Assembly (NCBI RefSeq): GCF_900005765.1
Contig: NC_041691.1
Coordinates: 992,001-1,056,000 of the forward strand
Direction of reading: 5' to 3'
DNA: 64,000 nt
From: Plasmodium relictum
Taxonomy: Eukaryota; Apicomplexa; Aconoidasida; Haemosporida; Plasmodiidae
Part shown: positions 45,074 to 55,353 of the stretch, one piece after another
Layout: each line of letters begins with the position of its first letter
Position numbering within the stretch: position 1 is the stretch's first letter
The notes under the pieces: generated by a model
What the model saw: only the letters and a program-made list of their open reading frames with translations
What the model was told of the DNA's origin: nothing
The model's database searches: none
Program-made: the position numbers and the translations under genes

Positions 45074-47764
45074 TCAAGAAAAAATATTAGTTATTAAATT
45101 ATTCAGATGTTTTATCTGATTTTCGAATATATATTGCATAAAATCGTCTATTTTATGAGAAAATTTTTCTACGTTTATATTTTCATCACACATAATTGAA
45201 TTGTCGTCTATTTGTATATTGTTATTACATATAAAATTATTTAAGTCTGATAAATATTCATCATACTCTGAATAATCATAGGTATTTGTGTCTACCTTAT
45301 TTTTTGTTTTATTAATTAAATTTTCTATTTTGTATTTTTCTAAACTATCACATATACATATTATATTCTTTTTTTTATATTTACTTTCTATTGAGTTCAT
45401 TTTGCTATTGTCTTCCTCTAATAAATCAGTGTAATCTTCTAATTTTTCTTCTTCATCTTCTGTTTTTAATATTCCATTTTTATGTATAATACTTTCTCTG
45501 TTTACTTTTTCATCAGTGTATAAAAAATCAGAAGTGATCAATTTACTTTGACCTTTGTCATTATCTTCATTAGAACGAATTTGTTCATATGCCTCTTCAA
45601 TTATGTGAGTTATTCTACTTTTATTTTCATTATCTTCATATTTTTCTTTTTCATTTTCTTTTTCTTCATCCTTTTCATATTTGTCTTCTCTTTTATTTTC
45701 TTTTTCTTCATTCTTTTTATAATTTTTTTCATTTTCTTCTTTTTTACTCTCATCATACATTTTTTCATTTTCTTTTTCTTCATTTTCATTCTCATTATAC
45801 ATTTTTTCATTTTCTTTTTCTTCTTTTTTACTCTCATCATACATTTTTTTTTTTTCTTTTTCTTCATTTTCATTCTCATTATACATTTTTTCATTTTCAT
45901 TTTCTTCTTTTTCACTCTCATCATACATTTTTTCATTTTCATTTTCTTCTTTTTCACTCTCATCATACATTTTTTCATTTTCTTTTTCTTCTTTTTCACT
46001 CTCATCATACATTTTTTCATTTTCTTTTTCTTCATATTTTCTTTCCTTTTCTTCATCTCTTTTTAATGCCTGATGAAAAATTCTTTTAAACTTTGTTGAA
46101 GAAGTAGAAAGAGAAAATAAATCTTCATCATCACTATCAATTTTGTTTTTATCTGAGAAAGCATTTTCTTTTATTTCATTAAAATTAAAATTAGAAAAAT
46201 TACTGTATTTATCATTTGTTAAATTAAAATCATCTGAAACAAAACTATGATAATTTAGTAAGTTACTATTAATAGAATTATTGAAAGAAGTATTTTTTTT
46301 AAAATTTTTTTTTTCTTTATTACTATCTACACCATTAAAATTATTTTTTGAAAACGAAAAATGATTTTCCATATTTAATGGTTGTTTATTGGGATTATTT
46401 TCATTATTATAAAAACAAAATGAATCTGTTTTATTAGAATTTTCATTGCTTATATTTCTATTGGTTAATTTAAACTTTATATTATCATTTTTCTTTCCTT
46501 TATCACTTTCTTCATTTGAATAAAATCCTAGACGCTTTTTAATATTTTTAATAATTTCTTTGACATTATGTTCAGATGTTTTTTTATTATATAAGTCCTT
46601 TTCTATTTTTGTCTTTTTCTTTTTTCTTTTTTTTTTATTATTTATATTATCAATATTATGAACGTTTTTATAAAAACTTTTATTTAGTATTTTGTTATAG
46701 TCTATAAGTTTCATTTTCTTATTGTGATTGTTATATATTTCCTTAAATGAATCAAAAAGATTCCATTTTTCTTCTGAATTACTTAAATTATCACTATGGT
46801 TCATTGAAGTTTGATTATCATTATATGGGCTTGCTAGTTGTTTGCAAAAATCTATATCATTTACATTTTTTACATCTTCGTTATAAGAATTATCAACATT
46901 TACTTCTTTATGCTTATTTGAAATAAATGAAAAATTTATTTTTTCATTATCTTCTCTTGAAAAAATATCATCGTTTTGACTTAAATCAATATCATTTTCT
47001 GCGAAAATATAATTTTTTTTTTTTTTTTCTTTTTCTTCTTTTTTAAATACTTTTTTATAAAGAGAATTATTTTCTAAATTAAAAGATGAAAATAAAGAAT
47101 CATCAAAATTCTTTTCCTTGTTATTGTTATCATTTTGAGAATTTATATCATATTTATTTGATACATTAATGGAGGAACAACAATTTGAATTTTCAAAGTT
47201 TAACAAATTATGCATTTTATATTTTAATTTATTTTTTTTTTGTATGTCTTTATTTAATGCAATATTTTCAATTATTTTTTCTGAGTTTAAATAATATTTT
47301 AAGTATTCATAATTATTGTCTTCTATATCTTCTTGTTTATATTTCTCATTATTGTCACTTTTTTTTTTTTTTTCATTTGGCTTTACATTCTCTTTATCTT
47401 TTTTTTTTTTTAAATTTAATATAGTATTTCCGTTTAATTTTAAATAGTTTTTAAAACTCTCCTTCTCTAAACTATTTGTAAAATTATCATTTTTTTTATA
47501 ATTTAAGTTACGTTCACAATTGTCTATTTCTTCATTATAATAAAATTTTAATTCTTCCTTAAAAAAATTCAATTTTTTATCATCGTCTTTTTTCTTAATA
47601 TATTTCAATTTAGTTTTTGACACCTCATATTCCTTTCCATCTAGTGCTTCATTATAACTTCCTTTCTCTATTTTTTTTTCTTTATTTTCAGAATTAATTA
47701 AATTAATATTAGTAAATTTAAAAGGCAAATTTTTTATTATATCGTTCTTAATATCACCATTCAT
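45074..47764 (-). CDS. Unknown protein with 14-residue tandem repeats
   Basis: A single frame of 896 residues starts at ATG 47764. I do not recognise it. It is highly charged and Asn/Lys/Glu-rich, with no signal peptide or membrane segment. Residues ~585-680 are seven copies of a 14-residue unit of the form MYDESEKEEKENEK, encoded by a 42-nt tandem repeat, with MYNENENEE as a variant. A basic poly-Lys cluster (KKKRKKKKTK, ~379) could be a nuclear signal. The C terminus (from ~825: NTYDYSEYDEYLSDLNNFI, then FSHKIDDFMQYIFENQIKHLNNLI) is less repetitive and looks like a small folded or interaction domain. Function cannot be read. Confidence 0.82.
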   Translation of the reverse strand: MNGDIKNDIIKNLPFKFTNINLINSENKEKKIEKGSYNEALDGKEYEVSKTKLKYIKKKDDDKKLNFFKEELKFYYNEEIDNCERNLNYKKNDNFTNSLEKESFKNYLKLNGNTILNLKKKKDKENVKPNEKKKKSDNNEKYKQEDIEDNNYEYLKYYLNSEKIIENIALNKDIQKKNKLKYKMHNLLNFENSNCCSSINVSNKYDINSQNDNNNKEKNFDDSLFSSFNLENNSLYKKVFKKEEKEKKKKNYIFAENDIDLSQNDDIFSREDNEKINFSFISNKHKEVNVDNSYNEDVKNVNDIDFCKQLASPYNDNQTSMNHSDNLSNSEEKWNLFDSFKEIYNNHNKKMKLIDYNKILNKSFYKNVHNIDNINNKKKRKKKKTKIEKDLYNKKTSEHNVKEIIKNIKKRLGFYSNEESDKGKKNDNIKFKLTNRNISNENSNKTDSFCFYNNENNPNKQPLNMENHFSFSKNNFNGVDSNKEKKNFKKNTSFNNSINSNLLNYHSFVSDDFNLTNDKYSNFSNFNFNEIKENAFSDKNKIDSDDEDLFSLSTSSTKFKRIFHQALKRDEEKERKYEEKENEKMYDESEKEEKENEKMYDESEKEENENEKMYDESEKEENENEKMYNENENEEKEKKKMYDESKKEEKENEKMYNENENEEKENEKMYDESKKEENEKNYKKNEEKENKREDKYEKDEEKENEKEKYEDNENKSRITHIIEEAYEQIRSNEDNDKGQSKLITSDFLYTDEKVNRESIIHKNGILKTEDEEEKLEDYTDLLEEDNSKMNSIESKYKKKNIICICDSLEKYKIENLINKTKNKVDTNTYDYSEYDEYLSDLNNFICNNNIQIDDNSIMCDENINVEKFSHKIDDFMQYIFENQIKHLNNLITNIFS
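45719..46012 (-). repeat. Seven-copy 42-nt tandem repeat in coding sequence
   Basis: The repeated Met codons of the MYDE/MYNE motif are spaced at exact 42-nt multiples between 46012 and 45760. Two unit types alternate in part (MYDES.KEE and MYNENENEE), which suggests higher-order duplication of paired units. Because 42 is divisible by three and the units are A+G-rich on one strand, other frames stay open across the array. Confidence 0.88.
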
Positions 47765-48601
47765 ATTTTGTGAAAATCTTAAATATAAATTATTTTTATT
47801 ATTTATCGTATTTTAAAAAAAAAAATTCTAATAAAGCACAACAAAAAAAAAAAAAATTTTGGAATATTTTTGTTATTGGGATTTTTTTTCGTATAATATA
47901 CATTATAAACATAAAAAAATAAGTAATATGATAGAAAAAAATAACATATATATAATATATTTAAAATATTCCATTTTTTTTTATTTTAAAAAAAAAATAT
48001 ATGTTTTGTTAAAAGGACAATATATAAAAGTAAAATAGTTTATGAAATTTTATTGAAAATACTAACAAAAAAAAATTTTAGTAATATAATAAAATTATTT
48101 AATAAAAAAGTAATATGTTTAAACTTTTCTTAATATGTACTGCTTTTTTATTACAATTTTAAAAAAATAAAATATTACTAAGTATAAAATTTATATCTTA
48201 ATTTGAAAAAAAAAAAAAAGCATACGCACACTTGAAAAAAGATATAATAAATCTTTACAAAATTTAAAAAGAATATTTAAATGAAAAACCTTTGTATAAT
48301 TTAAAATACACATGAAAAAAAAGAAAAATAAAATAAGTAAAAGAAAAAAAATAAAAGAAAAAAAGATAAAAGTATAAACAAAAAAAGTGCAAATATGTAT
48401 AACAAAAAAATAGGAAAAATAGAAGCAAAACAGAAGAAAAAAAAAAGATAAACATATTAAATACAGATGAAAGTTAATTAAACAACAAAATAAATAAAAA
48501 AAGTAACGTTCAACTAAGAGAAAAAATAACTGTTTAATAAAATATTTAGAGTTAAAAAAAAATAAAATTATATGAGTATCTCTTTTAAAAAATAAAAAGG
48601 A
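47765..48601. other. Spacer between two minus-strand genes
   Basis: These 837 bases are poly(A)-rich on the plus strand from 48290 to 48530. A minus-strand Phe/Tyr frame at 48264-48455 is a by-product of that bias. It includes the promoter of the repeat protein and the 3' UTR of the Vma12-like gene. Confidence 0.7.
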
Positions 48602-49930
48602 TCATGTTTTCTTCCTTTTTTTTAAAGTTGAATGCTTATTTATTTCTTTAATTTCATCTATTTTCTTTGAATCATAGTTTTCTTCTTTAATACGAACTTT
48701 TTCATATAAACCGTTATTGCTATTCATGCATATTTGATTTTTATTTAAATTTTCTACTTTTTCATTAATAATTATAAAAATTATGACTTCAACAATTAAA
48801 GTAATATAGGAAAATAATATACCACATATTAACCTCTAATAAATAGAAAAAAAAAGTAAAAATAATAATAAAAGAAATAATAATAATATAAGAACAAAAA
48901 AAATATTTAAATAATATATATATATATATATTATTACCGTTGTAAATTTAGTATACCCTAATAAAAGACATCCATAATAACCGCTCAAAAAAGTTAAAAA
49001 TAATCCCAATATTAAATTTATTCCATATCTGGAAAAAAAAAAAAAAAAAAAAAAATTAACTTCAGAGCAAAAAACAAAAGGTATATGATTTCTAAGAAAA
49101 TTTTACGGAAATGCCTTTTTGTAATTAAAAAAAAAATCATTTAGTCCGTTGTTTTTATTTCCCATGATTTTTTTGTATTTCCTTTCTTCTTTTAGTAAAT
49201 TTTTAAAGGATTTACTATTTTTATCGATATTTTCATATATACCTCTGTCTTTAAAAAAAAAAAAAAAATAGAACCATGATATATTTATATATATATATTA
49301 GAATAAATCTTATTTTTCATTATATTTATATATTTTTTTTTTTTTTAAATTATTACAAGTTATAAATGAATTATACATCATGTTATGAAAATTTATTTTC
49401 CCTTTATTGTTATGAATACAATATAAGTTATAGAAATATATAAGAACACTTAAAATATCAATATTTATATTTTTCTCTTTCAAATATTTCTCTATATTTT
49501 TTGAATCATTAAAAATAATATTAGAAGTTTTTTCATTAATTTTATTTGAATATAAAGAATTATTTTTAATACACCAATTTATAATCTCTTCTCTATTTTC
49601 TATAAATAGTACTATAAAATTTCTTATTTCTGTTGTTATTTCAACATTTATTATTCTTTTAACGTAAACGCTTTCTTTTTCTCTTTCTTCTTCCTCTTTT
49701 TCCTCCTTTTTTTCTTCTTTTTCTTCTTCCTCTTTTTCTTCCTTTTTTTCCTTCTTTTTTTTTTTTTCTTCCTTTTCTTCTTCCTTTCTTTCCTTCTTTT
49801 TTTCTTTTTCTTCATTTTTTTTTTTTTCTTCTTTTATTTCTTTTTCTTTTTCCTTTTCATTTATCTCTTTTTTACCTTTTTCTCCTTTTTCCTCCTTTCC
49901 AAATTTTTTTATATTTTCTTTCTCTTTCAT
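48602..49930 (-). CDS. VMA12: Vma12/TMEM199-like V-ATPase assembly factor (four exons)
   Basis: Exons 49930-49357, 49248-49107, 49028-48938 and 48835-48602 join in phase through introns of 108, 78 and 102 nt (acceptors TTTAAAG, TTTTCCAG and TTATTAG) to encode 346 residues. Residues 1-85 are an extreme Glu/Lys tract. A helical part then leads to FKNLLKEERKYKKIMGN (~210), matching the family's cytosolic pre-membrane motif. Two membrane helices follow: INLILGLFLTFLSGYYGCLLLGY (~240-262) and RLICGILFSYITLIVEVIIFII (~270-291), with a Gly-rich first helix and an acidic residue in the second, as in Vma12/TMEM199. The tail is basic. This family acts in the ER to assemble the V0 sector of the vacuolar ATPase. 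The fit is by motif order and topology. Confidence 0.65.
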
Positions 49931-51340
49931 TTCTATTTTATTGTCTTTTAATCGTTGATTTTTATATTTTATTTGTGAATAATTTTTATTTAATTATGTT
50001 TTCATAATAATTGAAGAAATTTTATCGCTAATATGGTTTTCTTATTTTAAATTTATAATGTTATTAAAGTTTTTTTTTTTTTTGAAAGGATAATTTTCTT
50101 CATATATAGTATCTTCATTAAAATTATATTTTTCTCAAGTTCATTATTTTTTGTCATAATATTTTAATTAATTGAAATTATTACCTTAAAAAAAAAATTT
50201 CTCAATTATCATAATTGTAAATTGATTTTATATTACTTTTATTTTATTTATTAATTTTTTTTTTTGTTAAATGAAAATAATAACAATTTTTTTTCTTTTA
50301 ATCATGGAGAATTTTTCTTTGATATATTTCTTAAAAAATGTATTTGAAAAAAAAATATATATGTATAATTTAAAATTCCATAAGCAATAAAAATGAGTAA
50401 AAAAAAAAATTTAGTTAAGTATTTTTATTTCATTTTTAATATTTTTATACTTAAAGAACAATAAAATTCTAATGTTTCTTATTTTTTGTATTTTTTTATT
50501 TTATTTTTTTTATTTTTACTTAAAGAGGAAAATTCAAAAAAATAAAAATTGAAATGCTGTATTTGAAATTAGTATCAATTTTTTTTCTTTTCCATTTTTA
50601 TTATATTACAGGAAAGAAAAGAAAAAAAAATAAGGTTCTTTTAACTAAGGAAAAAATATGTACACACCTACATTTTTTTTTTTTTAATTAAACATGAGAA
50701 TAATGATAGTTGTATAAATTTTTTTTTTTTTTATTGTGCATAATTTTATAATATATTCTAAATACTACTTTAAATTTAATAATTCAATTTTAAAAAATTA
50801 TCTTCTCTTTTTTTTTTTTATGTAACTTTTTTAGTAAATGCAAAATAAATGCATGTGTATAATTTTGTGCATAATATTCGTAGAACAAAATTAAGGATTA
50901 TGATATTTTCTTGAACTCTTAATAAAATTTCATTAAATTTTCTTTTTTTTTTAAAAATAATACGCATTATTCTACATAACAAAAAAAATTTAAAGGAAAT
51001 ATTATTAAATATGACAAAAATAATCCAAAAATATAAAAAAGAAAAAAGAAAAAAAAAAAGTATCTTTTTAGAATATCAATTTAGGTTTATATGCACTAAA
51101 GATATTTAACTCCCCTGAAATTTGAGGTGCACATTTTTTTATCTTAAACATTCATGCAATATATATATATATATATATATATATTTTTTTAAGTATTTAT
51201 CTTTTTAATCGCATATTATAAATATTAAAAATAAAAAACTAATAAAAAGATTATGAATTTCTGAGAAATAAATTAAAATAAATGCTAGTAAAAATTTTAA
51301 GAATATAAATGTGTAATTTAGTTTTTCATAAGAATAAACC

Positions 51341-51343
<3 letters not shown>

Positions 51344-51395
<52 letters not shown>
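51344..51395. repeat. (AT)n microsatellite
   Basis: About 26 uninterrupted AT dinucleotides. Likely length-polymorphic. Confidence 0.95.
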
Positions 51396-51399
<4 letters not shown>

Positions 51400-52476
51400 T
51401 ATTTTTTTTTCTTTTATGAAAAGTTAAGAACACACACATGTAAAGATTTATTAACAAAATTATTCATGATAAAGTAAAATGAAAAATGAAAATAAAAATA
51501 AAATAAAATAAAAAATATAAATAGAAATAAAATAAAAATTCAATACTGAACAAGAAGTGTCAATTATTGAATTCTTTTTATATTTAGGATTCACCGTTAT
51601 TTAATAAGTATATTTATTATTATTTATGTAATTATGAATTTTATCATGCATTGAAAATGATAATTTAGGTATTTTATTTCTTTTATACGCATTTTCATTG
51701 AATATTATTCTTAATTAGTGTTTCATAAAAATTTTAATTCATATTTTTTTTTTCTTTCTTTTTTTTTCTCTTTTTTTATGCTTATTTTCTTTTTTTTTCT
51801 TTTTTTTTTTTGTTGTGTCATTTATGTATATATATTATATTATTATTAACTGAGTACTTGTAAAATTAATTGTTATTTTATACTTATTTTATAATATATA
51901 TATGTGTATATATTTATATACATGTATATATAAGTTTAATTATAAATTTTATATAATTATGTCTTATAAAAGAATGTATAATGTATTTTTTATTAACATT
52001 ATTTTGTAACATTTTGTTAAAAAAAAAGAAGAAAAAAAATTGTCTAACATTATAAAAATTAGAGAAAATATTCCTCTTGTCTTCAACAATAAAACATTTA
52101 TTTATGATATTTTTTTAAGAACAAATTAGTTTTTTCAAATAAAAAAGAAAAAAAAAAAACATTAATATTACTTTTATAATGTTTGGCTATTATTAACACC
52201 AAATAAAAACAAAGTATTCTAATATATATATATATATATATATAGTTTTTTTTTTTATATTTATATATGAGTATGATCCATTTAAATAGATTACAATAAA
52301 GGTAAAATAAATAAAATATGTAAAATAATAAAAAAGTGTATATTATATAAAAGTATAATAATTCATAATAAAATTTTTTTTTTTAATATTTTTATAAAAA
52401 TATATAAGTAAAATTAAATATTAATTTTATGTATTTATTAAATTATATATTTTTATGTAATGTATGAAATTAAATC

Positions 52477-52593
52477 CTTTTATTCTTATGTATATATTTT
52501 CTGTAAAGATAAAAGTTTTCATTTTTATGCATATATTTATTATAAAATGAAATGCTTTTATTTTTATATGTATAATTATTACATAATAAGGTG
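52477..52593 (+). repeat. 39-nt imperfect tandem repeat, three units, open frame
   Basis: Units at 52477-52515, 52516-52554 and 52555-52593 share the pattern (T/C)TTT(A/C)TTTTTATG-ATATA followed by AAA-AAG-like ends. In the plus frame opened by ATG 52460 they read FYSYVYIFCKDKS, FHFYAYIYYKMKC and FYFYMYNYYIIRC. A degenerate unit precedes and a partial one follows. No homologue is recognised. The frame of 62 codons may not be translated. Confidence 0.6.
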
Positions 52594-54480
52594 TTTTTAT
52601 TTAATTTTTTTTTCTTTCTTCTTTTTTTTATTTATTCGTAGAACTTAGACATAACTTATTTTGTAATGTATTTTACCATAAAATACAATGATAGATGCAG
52701 AAAAATATGTAAATTATCTTTTTTTTTGACATATATTTTTAAATAAATTTTCATAAAAGCTTTTTTTTTTATTTAGTTTGTGTCGATAACTTGTAATAAT
52801 TCTATAAGTTTTATTATGTTTAATTTATTTACATCTAATATAAATGTAAAAGAAAGAAAAAAAAATATATGTATTATTAGAAAATTTTTGCATATCTTAT
52901 TTTCTGTAAATTTATGAAATTATACATTTGATATTCCTTTTAAATTTATAAAAAAAATATATATATATATATATACATGTCAATTAATTTTTTAAATTGA
53001 ATTAAAGATATAAATACATTTTGAAAATTATTAAACAAATTCTTAATTTTATGATACTATATATAAACATACTTTTTGTTTTTGTTTTATATTAGTATTA
53101 ATTATTCAGTTATTTTTATTATTTTTGTGAAGCATATTTATTTCTTTAATCATGTTACACAATACACAATATATTTTTTTAAGCATTATTAATTTTTTAA
53201 TATTAATGTAGATACAAATATATATGTATGCTTTTACAAATGTTTAAGGAATATATTTTATAACTTGTTATTTTAAAGAAGAGAAAAATTCTAAATATTT
53301 ATAAGTATGTTATTATATATACCAAAATATAATGTTTTAGTGTTATTTTATAAAAAAAAAGTGAGACACATTTATTTTATAAAGGATACATATCTATATA
53401 AATATTTATTTATATATGTAGGCATCTACATTTACGAGTAATGTTTTAAATATTATTTTTCACTTATTCTATTTATTTTATTTTATTTTACTTTTTTTTT
53501 TTTTGAAAGAAAGTAATTTGGATTTTTATTTATCCAATTTTTATTTTTGATAATCTGATAATCACATGTTAAAGGCATAAGAGTGTAACTTTTTTTCTTT
53601 AATTTATTGTACTATTTTAATAACAGCAATAAAAATTTACTAAGTTAGATCTGTTCAAAGAAAAAAAAGTAGCACATAATATATTAATGATGTTTTTATA
53701 CACTTCTTTTTTTTTTTTTTTATATATGCACTAAGAGATTTATAAATAATTGTTTAATTATAAAGCATGCAACTTAAATATTAAATTGTTAATATTACAA
53801 AATTTTAAATGAGCTTATTGCGATTTTATTCTTATGTCTGTTTTTATTTTATACATTTTTAGGTAAATTAAAAATTAGTTATAATACATAATTATTTAAT
53901 AAATTATATGTATCATATTTTCAATTATTTTTATGTTTTGTTTATAAAAAAAAAAAAATACGTAAAAATATATTAATATGTATTTATGCACATAATTATA
54001 AACATTTATTTTCAACGTAAAATATGCGTAGAAAAAAAAATGTATATGTATGTATATAATTTATGTTAGTTTAAATCTTAAAGGATACATATACAAAAAA
54101 AAAAAAAAAAAAAAAATAAATAAATAATAAAATTCTTTTTACCTTTTTTATAAATTTTATTATTGATAATAAAACAGACTAAAAGAAAAAAAAAAAAAAA
54201 TATAGGAAAGTAATTTAAGAATAATATCATATTTGTTAATAACAATGATTTTTTAATGTTTTCATGTAATTGTTAATGAATACATGAAATAATAAATTAT
54301 TTAATACTTTCACTAAAAAATACATAAAAAAAAAAAAAAAAAAACAGTTCATATGATTTATTTAGATAAAGTTAATTTTATGCAACAATATTATATATTA
54401 AAATAATTTCACATAGTTTAATTTTTTCAACTTCTACTTATAATTTTTATTATTGTTAAGATTATAATATGTATATATAT

Positions 54481-54484
<4 letters not shown>

Positions 54485-54536
<52 letters not shown>
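54485..54536. repeat. (AT)n microsatellite
   Basis: About 26 AT dinucleotides roughly 0.8 kb upstream of the CCCH gene start. Confidence 0.95.
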
Positions 54537-54539
<3 letters not shown>

Positions 54540-54843
54540 TAAATGTAATACATAGATAGGAAATAATATTATAAAAATATTAAACCTTACATTATTTCTC
54601 TTTTTTTTTTTTTATTAATATTCTCATGTATAGATAAAAAAAACAGTGGAAAATTATTTTTTATTTTTTTAAATGTTTATTTTTTGTTTTGATTGTATAA
54701 TATAATAACATTTTATAAATTATTTAATTTTTTTTATCAAAGTATTATTTAATCTTAATTTTACATAACTTTTATTTATCATTAATTTTTTTTTATACTT
54801 TATCAACATGCATTAATAATACATAGAAATATATATTTTTATT

Positions 54844-54847
<4 letters not shown>

Positions 54848-54896
<49 letters not shown>
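54848..54896. repeat. (AT)n microsatellite
   Basis: About 24 AT dinucleotides roughly 0.45 kb upstream of the CCCH gene start, the second long array in that leader. Confidence 0.95.
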
Positions 54897-54899
<3 letters not shown>

Positions 54900-55353
54900 T
54901 TTCATAATGTTTGATAAATTTTCTTAAAGTAGAATTAATTCTTTTATTTTATTTATTTTTTCTTTATCTTTGGTGTATAATATTTATTTTAAATAATATT
55001 TTATTGCTTCTTTTTAAATCGAACAATAAATGTTTTGTTAAATTGTTACTTTCTTAATTACATGCTCATAGATTTATTCTGATTTTTTTTTTTTTTTATT
55101 CTCCTTTTTTCTCTCTTTTTTTTTATAATTATTTGATATTATTAAAAAATTACTAATTTAGTTTTCACAACTTTATTTAATTTTAATAAAAATAATTTTC
55201 TGTAATTTTTTTTTAATTTTAGTTATATTTTTAATAATATATATACATAAATAAAAAGAAAAAAATTATTTCATTCAAGTTACCATTAAAACTTTATATA
55301 AAATTTTTTTTTGTAAATTGTAATTTTTCTAAATGATTATAAAAAATTAGAAA

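Larger units (their letters stand above)
49931..55353. other. 5.4-kb gene-poor divergent region
   Basis: The largest gene-free stretch of the window, between the 5' ends of the Vma12-like and CCCH genes. It holds four (AT)n microsatellites, a 39-nt tandem repeat at 52477-52593, a GGCTAT word at 52183 and a less A+T-biased patch at 51105-51135 with a GTGCAC palindrome (51130). Reading both strands gave no convincing exon. A long 5' leader of the CCCH gene or a non-coding RNA is possible. Confidence 0.6.

Noticed and set aside
45548-46089. Plus-strand and alternate minus-strand frames across the 42-nt repeat
   Set aside because: They stay open only because the repeat period is a multiple of three and purine-rich; the 896-residue minus frame explains the region.
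48264-48455. 63-codon minus frame downstream of the Vma12-like gene
   Set aside because: Poly-Phe/Tyr product of a purine-rich plus strand, without a supporting motif or neighbour exon.
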